Assembly (NCBI GenBank): GCA_019188255.1
Contig: JAETXT010000007.1
Location: 2,790,001 to 2,854,000 of the forward strand
DNA: 64,000 nt
Direction of reading: 5' to 3'
From: Verticillium longisporum
Taxonomy: Eukaryota > Ascomycota > Sordariomycetes > Glomerellales > Plectosphaerellaceae
The notes under the pieces: generated by a model
Seen by the model: only the letters and a program-made list of their open reading frames with translations
What the model was told of the DNA's origin: nothing
Database searches by the model: none
Shown here: piece by piece, positions 48,213-60,278 of the stretch
Numbering within the stretch: the stretch's first letter is position 1
How the letters are laid out: every line of letters begins with the position of its first letter
Translations under genes and position numbers: made by a program

Positions 48213-50500
48213 CTATTGGTTGATGCCATCACCGCCGCCGCAGCCGCCGCGGAAGCTGCCCAACAGGCGGTTTAGATCGGGCACGTCCAAGCCAGCAAAC
48301 CCCTGGCCAGACAGCTCACGCTCACCGACGGCAATGACGGCACCAATGAGATCCTTCTGTATATCCTCGCCAATGACGCTGTCATGCTTGTAGGACGGGT
48401 GTGCATCGACGAGATCACGGATCCAGCGCGCCGCTGTCGCAAGCTTGCCGCTCGCACGCTGGCTGATCAGGCGAAGGTAGGTATCAAGCTCGCAGCGCGT
48501 CTGGACGTCGACGTTGACGCTGTCGAGATAACTCTCGACGATGGGAATGAGTCCCGGGAAACCATCATGACAGCCATTGATGATTTCGTCCACCGTCATC
48601 TCTGTGTACTCATCTTCGACGGCACCCACCGGCGTGGCAGGCCGGCTCGGCGCTCGGCTCGGAGCACGTGATCCTGGACGGGAACCGGGTCGAGAGGACG
48701 TATCGCCTTCGCCATTCAGACCACGGGCGCGACGCGCGGGAAACGGGTTGCGACGGAAGTAAAACCGCTCCTTGAGAACAGCGTCAACGGCGTGGGCGCG
48801 TTCCATATTCTCATCCACCCGGGTAATGGGAATGTAGAAGTTGAGGTCAAAGGACAGTATGGCGCGGGTTACCAGCACCATGAAGACGGAAAAGGCAGCG
48901 TTCTCAAAGTCAGTCACCTGGATCTCCATGGGCCGGAACTCGACGCGCCAGCCGATACTGTTGTCGGCGGGTGGCGGTTTGAAACGCATGTGCTGCCAAT
49001 TCGTGGATTGCAGGTTCTCAAAGTGATCAGTCTTGTTAAGATCAAGCTCTTCGAGGTCCTCTTGGAAGATGACAATGGGGTCGCGGATAAACAGATGTGC
49101 AAAGTGGGTGGCGAGAAGGTCGTCCATGCCGCCTTCGAGGAGCTGGGCCTTGATGTCCTCGTCAACAACGAGGTTCGGGTCCATGTATTCGGGGCGCAAG
49201 CGAGGGTCGGTAGATATGTAGGTCGAGTTTGAGGCGTAGCGAGACTTGGGGATGCGCCAGCGGTCGTTTTTCAAAGGCTTCTCACCCAGCTCCTCGGGCG
49301 TGCGGTCGTCAACGGCACGACTGATCTGATTCCAGCGAACGTCGGTGGCGGCGAGGAAGCCCTTGTAGATGGGGGTAGCAGCAGTGAGCGCAAGCATGAT
49401 GGGACCGAGCGGGCTCAGCTGATCATACATCTTGCGACCCTCGGTGATGTTCTTGGCCTGAAAGGTGATCTGGAGGCAGCAGCTGCCCATGCCGAAGGCC
49501 ATGGCGTCCATGTGAATGAAGTCGTCGGGAGCCGCACCACCGGTACGAACATCCTCGTCCTCGGGCCAGAGATGGAGATCTCGGTTTACAGTCGGGTCTT
49601 TCCAGGGAATGGGCGTATTGCGGTCGTGGAAGACTGGGACGTTGACCTGAACCTTCCTGCCGCGCCGCCAGCGGATGTTGGCGGCGAGCGTGGGGAAGCG
49701 TATGTGTGGGTTGGCAATCTCGTCGGGAACAAACTGGGAGCGCAAGCGGGGGCCGGACGGAGGGTAATGGGGTGCTGTGAAGTCGCCGGGGCATCCGATA
49801 CGGGGAAAGGTGGTCAGGGTGATTGGGTACTCGTGGGGACGCATGTGGTCCTTGGCAATGCGGCGACGGAGCTTCATGTCAGGTTCGACGCCGAGGAGCT
49901 CGCGAAAGTCTATGCCCCAGGGCTTGCCGGGGGTGGCCTCGAGCATGAAGCGGCCAAACTCGGGGTGGAAGACGGGCAGGGTAGGCTTTGCGCTACCAGC
50001 GGCGGAAGCGCCGTTTGAGGCTCCGGGCCCGTTTGAGGCGACACAACGGCGCTTGGCGGCGGGCTCGTCGGCGTTGGTGGCGGCCGCATCGGCGCCATGA
50101 TCATGCTGAAGGTCAGGCACACCGCCGCCGCCTTCGGCGAGCTCGGGGCTCGCAGCGAGGGCGGTCAGAATCTCGGCCTGCCGCAGGGACAGGCGGACTT
50201 TGGGGTCGTCCTGGGTATAGGTCACGACGAGGTACTCGACCTCGTCGCCCCAGAGCATGGCATCACGCTCTTTACCCTTGGCCTTGTTCCAGATTTCGAG
50301 AAGTTGCTGGGATGGTCAACGAGTGTAACAGTATGAGGAGTGGTGTCAGGAGTAGCAGACCTTGATGCCCCACTCGCGGACCTGCTGGGCGTTCTTCTTC
50401 GCGTCAGGCCAGTCGAGGGCCGTGCCAAGGGCGCTGGGCGTGTGAGTTGGGATAGAGGGCTGGGAGAGGGGAGGGGTAATATTTCTCACAGGAGGCCCAT
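48213..50500 (-). CDS. GSH1: Glutamate-cysteine ligase catalytic subunit
   Basis: ATP-dependent ligation of glutamate and cysteine, the rate-limiting step of glutathione synthesis. Exons 50490-50500, 50361-50433 and 48213-50306 give 725 aa, close to fungal orthologs. The N-terminus reads MGLLALGTALDWPDAKKNAQ and continues through the second junction as WGIKQLLEIWNKAKG. MLWGDEVEYLVV, FMLEATPGKPWG, MDAMAFGMGSCCLQITFQA, NSIGWRVEFRPMEIQVTDFE and FYIPITRVDENM are family blocks forming the active-site region. Two regions look like variable inserts: a Gly/Ala-rich stretch with AAKRRC after residue ~80, and a Ser/Arg/Pro-rich repeat (SRPGSRPGSRAPSRAPSRP) in the C-terminal third. The first coding exon has only 11 bases. 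Intact. Confidence 0.96.
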
Positions 50501-51276
50501 GGTGGAGAGGATTTGAAGCGAGAACTGCGTGAGGTGTTTGCAACGGAGGTAGCCGTAAGGCCAGACGACGTCGTGGAGCAGGAGGAATGAAGGTGAGTGC
50601 CGATCAAAGCCGAGGTGGGCGACTGAATGCAGCAGTTATCGGAGCCGCAGCAGACGGGCGAATGACGGGCAATACAGACCGGACGAGGGCCGGGTGGTGG
50701 TGGGAGCTGGAGGACGAAGCAGAGCCGTCTGCCTTCTGGTGCAACTCGTCGAGAGAGCGCGAACCACCGGGAGGCAGCTCGGATATGTCTCGACGCCGAA
50801 ACAAGGAAGGGTGGGTGTGATGAGGTTGAAGCAGGGACGCGACGGTGGATGGCGCAATCGATAGAAATGGGCGGGTTTGTTACCCCTCCTGCGGCTCAGA
50901 TTCGACGGCGGTTCATCATTGACAGGCGCGTGGGGGAGGGGTGGGAGAGAAAAGGATGGTGGCGGGCAATCAATGACACGAGCAGGTCTCTGCACTGGTT
51001 GCACGACGATGGTCTCGTAGGGGAAAGCTGCCAGGCAAAAGGTTGATGGGGAGCGCTGTTTGTCTGGGTTGCGGAGATGGGGATCGAAGATTTCTGCTTC
51101 CAGCCGTGGGCCCAGTGGCTCAATAATGACTTGGTAGCCTTGAGTTACTTTTCAGGGTAAGGCAAGGCCAGTCAGGTCGGTTCCCGCAGAGAGGCAGAGC
51201 TACAAACGTGGGGTGAGCAGCAAGCGGCCGGTGGGGTCAGAAAAGGCGTCGACTAGATGGGTTTTTTCCTGCTGCT

Positions 51277-51309
<33 letters not shown>

Positions 51310-51794
51310 TTAGCAATCACGGCACGGCAATCGGCTGATGAAGAACAGGACGCCCGATCAGTAAGCAACTGTGTGCGCCCTTTGCTTGACCCGTTTTGCG
51401 GTCTGCCGAGACTGGGGCCGACGCGGTTCTGCTTGACAGCATGAGCGAGAAGGCAGGCCGTTCAGCAAAATTGGTCGACTGCGAGTAGTGCTTCGGGTCG
51501 GGATACATCATCAGGCACGAGGAAACAAGGCAAAGGCAGGACGAAACAAAGACGAGGGAAACGCAAGGCGAGGCAAAACCATGACCGAAGAAGCGGGGCC
51601 CGGGCCCCTCCGAGAGAAGCCGGATCCGGAGCAGAGTCCCCGGATGCCGCCGCCACCGTCATGACTGTCGCATGCACATTCAACCAATGTGACTGACTGC
51701 GGGAAGCGATGATACAGAAGCAACGATACGTAATTAATGTGATATGGGATGTGATGGATACACGACGGGGCCGCGCGATGCGCTTTCTCATAGC
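50501..51794. other. GSH1 upstream region and NIT3 3' side
   Basis: About 1.3 kb between the glutamate-cysteine ligase start and the NIT3 stop. The ligase promoter should be here; I found no clear TTACTAA (Yap1-type) element by eye. A CT microsatellite lies at 51278-51307. No gene seen. Confidence 0.5.
51278..51307. repeat. (CT)n microsatellite
   Basis: Fifteen or so CT units in the region upstream of the glutamate-cysteine ligase gene. Confidence 0.9.
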
Positions 51795-52858
51795 TTACGA
51801 TCCTGGCTGCCCTGGCTCTTCGTACTTGACGTCGCCCTTGCTCACGTCGGGGTACACATCGAACCGCCTCTGTGTCGTCAAGGGAATGTTCTTGCGCACC
51901 TCCTCGATTTTGGCGCCATCAAGCTCCCACACGACCGTCGACTCCTTCTCGTCCGTCTCGGCCACGACCTGCGCCAGCGGGTCGACGATCATGCTGTGAC
52001 CCCACGCCTGGTATGGCCCGTCTGGGTCCCGCGCCGGGCTGCACATGGCGACGTAGATCTGGTTGTCGAGCGCCCGGCCCTGCGCCAGCAGCTTCCAGTG
52101 CATCGGTCCTGTCGTCAGGTTAAAGGCACCCGGGTACACGAGGGCGAAGCACCCCCGGCGCGCCGCGATGATCGCCAGCTCGGGGAACCGCACGTCGTAG
52201 CAAATGGCCACAGCCACCTTGCCGTACTCGGGCAGGTCGACAATCGTCACCTTTTTGCCGGGACTCAGCACTTCCGACTCGCGGAACGTGATCTTGCCGG
52301 GAATGTCAATGTCGAAGAGGTGCGTCTTGCGGTGCGTCGCCAGCAGCCCGCCGTCGGGGCCAAACGTCAGACTCGTGTTGTAGTACCGCTTGACGACGCC
52401 GTCGGGCCCCTGTTCTTCGACGAGCTCTGGGATCGAACCGCCGATGAGGTAGGTCTTTGTCCCGGCGGCCATGGCGGCGAGCGCATGAAACGAGGGCGAC
52501 TGCTCCTTTGGCGGCGGCGACGGCAGCAGCGTCTCGGCGTAGCGCGGAAAAAGTCGCAGCCGTAGAGCGAGTTGAAGCACTCGGGGAGCACGATGATCTT
52601 GGCGCCATCAGCGGCGGCGGCCCGCACGCGCGAGGCGGCGAGGTCGAGGTTCGCCTGCTTGTCAGAGCCCGCGGCAATTTGCACGCACGCCAGCTTGACG
52701 GGCTTCTTGAGGATCGACGAGGCCATTTTTGCTGTGTTGGCGGTGCTGCTGAGTCTGGTGCTGAGGAGGCTGCCTGGTCGCGGCGTGCTGAGGAGTTTCT
52801 GGGCCGGATTTTGATAAGATCTTGTCAATGCTGTCAACGTTCGGAGGGCCGTTCTCAT
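51795..52858 (-). CDS. NIT3: Omega-amidase, Nit2/NIT3 nitrilase family
   Basis: Carbon-nitrogen hydrolase that deamidates alpha-ketoglutaramate and alpha-ketosuccinamate. The catalytic triad is visible: Glu in VLPECFNS, Lys in THRKTHLFDIDIPGK, Cys in AICYDVRFPE. YPGAFNLTTGPMHWKLL and AWGHSMIVDP closely follow mammalian Nit2 and yeast NIT3 rather than the deaminated-glutathione amidase branch. Intronless, 354 aa if one base is added: the frames for ...SLYGCDFF and RYAETLLPSPP meet at a run of five A on the + strand (52548-52552), next to GG. One more base there gives FFPRYAET, as in relatives. Residues 1-44 are a basic, Ser/Thr-rich presequence. A second start, Met45 (52726, MASSILKK), would give a cytosolic form. 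The frameshift is most likely a sequence error. Confidence 0.92.
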
Positions 52859-53749
52859 GATGTTTCTCCCGGTATACTATGGAAAATGGAACTGGTGTAT
52901 GACGTGGAGGAGAGTACGTGAGGCGTGATATATGAGGTGGTGAGAGCGACAGTGACGAGTTGGAGTAGTTACTGTGTGATGAAGGGGTTCCGACGCTGGC
53001 CGACGTCGGCAGGGAGGGTGCACCTGTGGGGTTGCGCCTTGTAAGACTCCAACTTGGGGTTTCTTGGGGGTCTGTAATCGTTATACTCCAACAGGCCTGT
53101 CCCGTGTATTTTGGAGACGACGACTTTCTTGTCATCTGGCATCAGTCACGGTCCGAGACGGCATTGACCAGGTTTTTCAGCCAACCATCTTTATTTAAAG
53201 TCGGACCTCGCTGGACTGGATCAAGATACTGGAGACGTCTCGGCAGTCAATGCCGACTTGGTGCAATCCGACCCGTGAGATTGCTGACTGGGGAAAACTA
53301 GCTGATGGATGCATCGACAGAGGCACAGACAACTCAGACGCAATCCACTCTGGCTCGGCCTTCACATGTCTGGGAGACCAGCACGTGACCGCGTGTTACA
53401 CGTGACTTGACTCGGCGGATGCGGGGATCCCGCACAATGGTGGCCCGCGGTCCGTGCACTACCGCCTCTTTGCTTCCCTCGTGCTCCTTCCGGTCGCTCG
53501 TGCTCACGGCCGTGTCCAATGGGGAGACACGAGCCCGTGCTGATGGGGGGGACCGAGGTTCACATGCGACAGGAATCGTCACCACCTGTTTGTTGCCCTC
53601 GACTCCGACTGCCGTATCAACCCTCAATATAACATCTGTCCTCCGCATTTCCCCAGACTCTGCTTCCTTTTTTGTTCTGCTCTGTTTGACTCTCTATCAA
53701 TTCCTAGCAAACCCAACAAACCAATCTACCAGTTCCAACCACCGCAGAC
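52859..53749. other. Divergent promoter region NIT3 / SCP2
   Basis: These 891 bp separate two divergently transcribed genes, so both promoters lie here. A CCGAGG hexamer at 53553-53558, about 195 bp before the SCP2 start, matches the core of the fungal fatty-acid response site (FarA/FarB, CCTCGG on the other strand). One match by chance is not unlikely. Confidence 0.45.
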
Positions 53750-54247
53750 ATGTCTCTCGCCAACGGTAAGCACACCAGCCCCCCGGCGTCCGCTTCGTCC
53801 GGGGTCTTGAAAGGCCGTTCCCTACAAGGGCGAGCGCATTCGTCCTCCGCCAAATAAACCGCCGGCTAACGATGCGCCCTCGCAGCCAAGTTCCCCTCCT
53901 CGGCCGCCTTTGACGCCATCAACTCGGCCCTCAGCAGCGAGGCCGACCGCAAGGACGCCATCAAGCAGGGCAACGCCGTCTTCGCCTTCACCCTCAAGAA
54001 CTCGGCCGGCGAGACGGACAGCTGGCACATTGACCTCAAGGAGACGGGCACCGTGCAAAAGGGCCTGCCCTCCAAGCCCACCGTCACGCTGTCCCTGTCC
54101 GACGCCGACTTTGCCTCGCTCGTCGCCGGCAAGGCCAACGCCCAGAAGCTCTTCATGTCTGGCAAGCTCAAGATCAAGGGCGACGTCATGAAGGCCACCA
54201 AGATGGAGCCTATCCTCAAGAAGGCCCAGACCAAGTCCAAGCTGTAG
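53750..54247 (+). CDS. SCP2 sterol-carrier/lipid-transfer domain protein, peroxisomal
   Basis: Small soluble lipid carrier of the SCP2 family, thought to deliver fatty acyl-CoA or sterols to peroxisomal enzymes. Exons 53750-53765 and 53886-54247 give 125 aa, a single SCP2 domain. It starts MSLANAKFPSSAAFDAINSA. The core contains FAFTLKNSAGETDSWHIDLK and VTLSLSDADFASLVAGKANA followed by FMSGKLKIKGD, all SCP2 hallmarks. The C-terminus is KSKL, so SKL is a canonical type 1 peroxisomal targeting signal. The intron (53766-53885) has donor GTAAGC. Peroxisomal dienoyl-CoA isomerase lies 9 kb away on the same chromosome, probably by chance. Intact. Confidence 0.96.
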
Positions 54248-55748
54248 ATACTTGTCAAGCTCTGAATGTTTGTCAAGCTCTACATGCTTTGTCAAGCTCC
54301 AAATGCTTTATCCGTTGTCAGGCTGGGGCAGAAAGCAGGGAGAGGAACACGGCGAGAGAGAAGAGAGAAAAAGAGGCACGCGCGCGCGGCGTGCCGGGGG
54401 ACCTGGAGTTGCACTTGGGATCGCCGTGCTCTCGGCGGGATACCCTTCCCATGTACACTACCGTGGTCTTTTCTTTTTTTTCTGAAGAGGCTGTTGGGTG
54501 CCGTTGTAGACGCACGAAAGCATGTACGACGTATAGTCCGAAGCTGGAATGACAAGATAGTGATGTTCACCTGAAGGTACCTATGTCGTGTACGTCGCCT
54601 GGCGCTGATGGACGACGTGGGCGTGACGACTTGTTGCTACTGTCTGCCTCACCCACCTACCTATTCTAGGTACGTACCTATGTAGGGAGACTTCGATGCA
54701 GCGGCGCCGCGTGGGCGTGATGCGATGCAGGTCGCAGGTCGCAGGCATGTCTGAGGACTCAGGCACCTTGCCTTATTTCTTGTCGACGGTTCTGGCTGAG
54801 ACTGCTGACTGTGTTCCCTGCACAGCATCCAACCAAACCAGATACCTGAAGTGCCACCAAACACCCGAATCACTGACGCTTACGGCAGCTGGCGACCGCT
54901 GTCATGGAGCCCAGAGCGCGTCGCCTGTCAACTCGACGGATTAATGATTGGCCGCTGTGTGGGCCCTGCCGCATCAGGCGGTGCTGCCTCAGGCGGTGCT
55001 GCCTCAGGCGGCAGTACACTGGGCAAGAGCATTGGTTGGATGATGGCAGCAGGAACGGATGCCCAGTGCCATGTAATAAAGTAGGAAGCAGGAGCTTCCC
55101 AGACCCACAAGCACTTGCCCCCCCCTGCTTTTTTTCCCTTTCACCCAGTCCAAGGCCCAAGGTCCAACCAAGCACGCTCGATTCACAGTCAGCCTGGACC
55201 ACTGGCGCCAAAAAAAACCACCTTCCTCCAAAATCTGAGCCCACGTCGCCATCCCCCGATCCACGCCCCTAGGGAACTCTTCAAAGAAAGCCCATCTCGC
55301 GACGACACCCGGTCTTCTTCGAAGCCTCGTCAAAGGGTTGCGTTCCTCTCCCCCCCTTTTTCCATCGATGGCCTTCTGAACACCCGTGTCGCTGCCGAGT
55401 TTTGGATGTTTACTCTTTCCCTCCACCACCCTTTCTCGGCGATACACGCGTTTCCTGCACCGTGTCGACTCTTCTTGTTCCTTCTTACCTACGGTACTTC
55501 CCTACCGTTTCCATCACGACGACCGCGCATCACCCTTTTTCTTCCGTCTGTGTGTGTACCCAAGGCGGAGCGCCACTCTTGACGCGAACCCGATCTTGAT
55601 TCCGATCCCGATCTCGGTCCTTCCTTCGTAAGGTACTCGACGATCCCAACAAATCTCGCCCGTCAACCGCCTCCTTTGTCACCCTTTTCTCTGCCTCCAT
55701 CCCCTTCTTTCCTCCTCACACCTCCAGCAGGCAGTTCCATCCTTCATC
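54248..55748. other. SCP2 3' side and NUP2 leader
   Basis: About 1.5 kb with no gene. At 54575-54690 there are TACCTA/TAGGTA motifs. At 54966-55010 a 15-bp unit (GCTGCCTCAGGCGGT) is repeated about three times. From about 55140 to 55748 the + strand is pyrimidine-rich and is the probable NUP2 promoter and leader. Confidence 0.55.
54966..55010. repeat. 15-bp tandem repeat, about three copies
   Basis: The unit GCCTCAGGCGGTGCT recurs about three times, the first and last copies partly changed. Non-coding. Confidence 0.8.
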
Positions 55749-58700
55749 ATGGATCACAACGCTACGCCGCGTAGCCGCCCGGGCCTCAAGTTTGCCACGA
55801 ACCGCGTCTACCAGGCGTCACCTCTCAATCCCAACAAGCGCCTGTCCACCCCCAGACTGCGCCGTCGCGCAAGACCCTCCACCGCGATGAGCCCGCGACG
55901 GGCACCTTCGACAGCCACTCTTCATCCGTCTCTGCCTCGCGCAATATTTTCCGATCCTCCTCCATCAGCAACAACTCCTCTACAACTCCCTTTGCTCCCA
56001 AGCTGCCAGCCGACACGAGGACCAAGGTCTTCGCCCCTGGCGGTACCCCCGTCTCCCAAAAGGTCTACCGGGACGTGACAGCGCAGGCGACACCGCGCGG
56101 CATGATGGCCAAATCGACGTCGGCCGAGCTCTTCACCATGCGCATCCCCTCCCCGCCGCCCGAGCTCTCGGGCGAGGCTCTCGCCAAGAAGGTTCCCTCG
56201 CATCTCGACTCCAAGGGCACCGTCTACGCCGACCAGTTCCTCCAGGAATACGTCCCTCGCGAGTATGACGACCTGCAGCGCCGTCAGCTCTTCTGCATTC
56301 TCGATCTGCGCCGTCTGAAGCATTCGGCAAATGAAGTGTTTGCGAAGAAGGACTGGAAGCTGAACATTATGAACTTTGCCAAGGAGTTTGAGAAGAGCAG
56401 GAGCTTGATCATGCTGCGTTATGGTCTCTATGAATTCAAAAACGTCAAGCCCTCTGGTGACGTCCTCCGAAAATGGCGGGCTGCGCACGGCCTGCCCGAC
56501 GAAGAGGAAGGTGCTTCCACGCCGGTCAAGCAGAATGGCGCCAAGTCGGGCTCCTCGAAGCGCAAGGCCGACGATGACCTGAGGTCGGCCGATGCATCCT
56601 CGTCCGCGGCACCTCTGTCGGCGAACAAGAAGCGCGCATTCGACAAGAATGAGGCGCCCTCTGCCACGCCTGCCCCGAGCAACAACAAGAGGAAGGCTTC
56701 TGTCAGCGACGAGGCCGAGGAAAGCCAGCCTTCCAAGCAGCAGAAGTCGTCAACGCCCTCCGCCACGAGGTCCATGTTCGAGAGCGCTTTCAACAATAAG
56801 CCATCGACGAGCTCGACACCCCCGCAAGGTACGACGCAGTCATCCGCACCCGCTTCGGCACCAAAACCGAACCCCTTTGCTCCCGTCTCCAAGCCCGCCG
56901 ACGTTGCTGCGGCTCGTTCCGTCTTTGAGAATCTGAAACAATCCGAAGGCCCGGGTAACATCTTTGGATACCTCTCCGATACAAGCGCGAAGAATAGTGG
57001 AGTGGATGCTGATGCTGAAAGCGAGTCAGACTCGGAAGAGGACGAGGCCGACACGCAGGATGCCGGTCGTCAGAGCGACGAGCCCAGCGTCGTCGCCAGC
57101 GGCGGGGCCGACACGCCGTCGTCGCAACCGGCGAGCAGCCTCTTTGCGCCTCAAAAGTCTCTCTTCCCGAGCGCGCCCTCGGCCGCGGCCTCTAGGGAAT
57201 CCACGCCGGGGCGAAGCCTGTTCGACCGCGTCACCAAGGACCAGACCGGGGAACCTGTGCGCGCGGGCTCTGTCGAGACAAGCAAGAGCATCGAGCCCAC
57301 CAGCGCCGCAACCGAGGCCAGGGCTGCGAGCCCGGTCAAGGAAGCTCCTGCTGCACCAGTCAATGCCACCTGGACGCCCGACACGCCGATCAAGTTTGGT
57401 GCCGCGGCCCCGGCTGGTGCCGCGGCCCCGGCTAGTGCCGCGAGCCACATCTTTGGAAGCTCGACCACCAACGGAAGCTCGCTCTTTGGCGCGGCCAAGT
57501 CGACGTCGTCTCCTGCCTCCAGCCTCTTTGGAGCGCCAAAGCAGCAGGACGCCCCAGCCAAGGAGCAGCCGGCTCCGGCCAAGTCTGCGTCAGCGGAACC
57601 AGACAAGTCGGGCGAGTCCGACAAGGAGAACGACTCCCAGCCTGCACCCAAGCCACTCTTTGGCGGGTTTGCTCCCAAGCCAGCTGAGTCTGCCAGCGCT
57701 TCGTCCCTGTTCCAGCCAAAGCCCAGCGTCGAGTCGGCCCCCAAGGCTGCGACGCCTACCTTCACCTTTGGTGCCCCCAAGGCCGACGAGACCAAGGCCT
57801 CCACGCCCCCAGCGTCCGGCCTGTTTGGCGCGCAGGACAAACCAAAGGACTCAGTCTTGGAGTCGTCTACTCTGTTTGGAGGATCCAGCAAGCCTGCCGG
57901 TTCCAACGCGACACCGGCGGCCGAGCCACCCAAGTCCAACCTTTTCGGGTCTGCCGCCGGTTCGGCGCCCTCGACCCTTTTCGGGTCGTCGTCTCAGCCG
58001 ACTGCGAACGCGTCAAGCCTCTTCGGATCGTCATCGCAAACGAATGCCAACGCCTCGAGCCTTTTCGGTGCGAAGCCGTCGACGGGAAGCGATGCCGGAA
58101 GCAACGGCGCCTCCAGCCTCTTCAGCAAGCCCACGACACCCACGCCCCCTCCCAGCTTTGGCGCCGGCACCGCCAAGCCCTTCACCTTCGGTGCTACTAG
58201 CGCAGGTGACGCCGCGCCCTCCCAGACGAACAACCTCTTCGGCGCCGCCTCCAAGACCCTCTCGCCACCTTCCGCCTCCAACGCTCCCATCTTTGGCGGC
58301 AGCCCGATGAAGCAGGACGACAAGTCTGGTGAGCCGCCGGCCAAGAAGGCCTTTGGTGGCTCCTCCACCGAGCCGTCGTCGACAACGCCGTTCAGCTTTG
58401 GCGGCGCGTCGAGCACTCCTGCGCCTGCGGGCAACCTGTTCGGGGCCGCGTCCCAGCCTCAAGGACAAGCATCCGCAAATTCTTCCTTCACATTCGGCAG
58501 CGGTGGCGACAGCGGCGCGGCCTCTTTCAACAACCCCTTCAGCTTCGGCAGCACCGGTGCGACGGCGGCGCCATCGCCTGCCCCGTCCGGTGGCATGTTC
58601 AACTTTGGCGCAGGATCCTCAGCGCCGGCAGCCCCGACGTCGGGGAACGCTTCGCCCTTCCAGTTTGGCGCCGGCGGCACGTCGCCTGCCGTCGCATCGG

Positions 58701-59512
58701 CCAACTCGCCCTTCCAGTTCGGCGCCTCGCAGCCGGCACAGCCCGCATCCGCGACCACCAACGCGGGCATGTTCAACTTTGGCGGCAACGGCGCGTCCAC
58801 GCCGTCGCTCAACTTCACTTCAGCATCCCCTCAACCGCCGAACCAGGCCGACAACATGTTTGCGCCCAAGCCGACCCAGCCGGGCGGCTCCGTGTTTGGT
58901 AACCTGCAGCCCCCCGGCGCGGGCGCGTCTACTACAGGTACCAATTCACCCTTGAATTTTGGCGGCGCGTCGAGCCTAGCCACGACGCCAGCCTCCGGAA
59001 CCCCCGAGCCGACCGCTGACCGAGAAAAGACATCAGCAACCGGCCCCGAAGCAAGCCAGGGAGCGCCTGGCGCCGAGGGCGACGATTCTGAGAAGCCACA
59101 CGAGCAAATCACCCTGACGGAGGGCGGCCCCGGCGAGGAGGACGAGACTGTCGTGTACGAGATCAGGGCCAAGATTATGAAGTTCGTGCCTCCTGGGCAG
59201 GCGGAAAGCGATGACGAGGCCGCCGCTAAGAACAAGAGCCCGTGGTCGACCAAGGGTGTGGGCCCGTTCCGCCTCCTCAAGCACAAGACGACAGGCGCCG
59301 TGCGCATGCTTCTGCGTGCCGAACCGCGGGGGCATGTCGTCTTCAACCGCAGCCTGCTGCCGAGCGAGACCTACAAGGGGCAGACCAAGTACGTGAAGCT
59401 GATGACGTCGAATGAGACCGGAGATGGTCTGGAGACATGGATGGTGCAAGTCAAGACGCCAGAGCTCGCAGTCAAGCTTGCGCAAACGCTGGAGGACACG
59501 AAGGGTGGGTGA
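55749..59512 (+). CDS. NUP2: NUP2-type FG nucleoporin with Ran-binding domain
   Basis: Mobile nuclear-basket nucleoporin that binds karyopherins through FG repeats and Ran through its C-terminus. About 1254 aa once a frameshift is corrected. The first frame gives MDHNATPRSRPGLKFATNRV and NPNKRLSTP. After the C run at 55849-55853 the sequence continues one frame over as SRKTLHRDEPATGTF and AGGTPV-type text into MMAKSTSAELF. One extra C joins them. A conserved helical N-terminal part (QFLQEYVPREYDDLQRRQLF, IMNFAKEFEKSRSLIMLRYG) is followed by acidic and Ser/Lys-rich stretches. Then come dozens of FG sites (SLFG, FTFG, PFQFG) over about 600 residues. A RanBP1-type domain (VVYEIRAKIMKF, GVGPFRLLKHKTTGAVRMLL, KYVKLMTSNETGDG) ends at the stop. 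Without the correction a gene caller would start at the ATG at 56102 or invent a tiny intron. Confidence 0.93.
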
Positions 59513-60278
59513 TACCTAGGTGAAGCGGACGGGGTGGTCCGGGGTTTCTAATGCATTGCAATGCTTCCTCTTGCCATTTGTCGCGCCGTGGGGCTGTACT
59601 CTTCTTCTTTTCTGCCTCTCTGGCCGATGGAGACCCAGGAATCAGGGTGCTCACGCGATCATGGATCGTTTTTATAGATGGGTGGTGCGATGGGAGAAGA
59701 TGGGGTGAGCTTGGTCATGTGCCACTCGACTCACATTCCTTGCCCGCAGAGGGTGTTATAGCATAGTTTTGTGTTTTCTTTTGGTGGCTGTTCCCTTTGG
59801 TTTTGACTGGAAGGGGACATGGCGCCGGCGTTGGTTCAAGCCCATGCGTGCAGTCAAGTGGTTGCCGGGCAAGGGGAGACCCGACGTTGATGGCTGCAAC
59901 AGTGGAAGGATTGCACGAGAGGATGCGGGATTGTGACCGGGGGCGACCAAAAAATACGTGTAGAGATATGGCGGAGGAGTGCAATAAGAAGCATATGACT
60001 ACCTTTTGCGGTTCGCTGTGCGCTGTTGATTGAATTGCATTGGAGTGGGTATTGTGTGGTGCATCGTGTCCTATCTATATCTCCGTGCCTGCCGTTATGA
60101 GTATCGTACAAATGAAACCCACGCCCGCTCTGTCGAACACCTGGTATCAAAAGCCATTGCTGTCCATGAACGCCCGTCTCCAACCTACACAAGGTAGGCA
60201 GGACTTCCGATAATGCCGTCACCCTTTCCGATGGAGAAGAAAAGAGAAAAAAAAAAAAGAAGAAACATCAATGGTCCT
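59513..60278. other. Convergent intergenic region, no gene seen
   Basis: These 766 bp hold the 3' ends of NUP2 (+) and the PPxY membrane protein gene (-). An A-run lies at 60240-60259. No coding sequence was recognised. Confidence 0.55.

Noticed and set aside
57151..57939. Long antisense open frames under the nucleoporin repeats
   Set aside because: They mirror the low-complexity FG coding sequence and show no independent signal.
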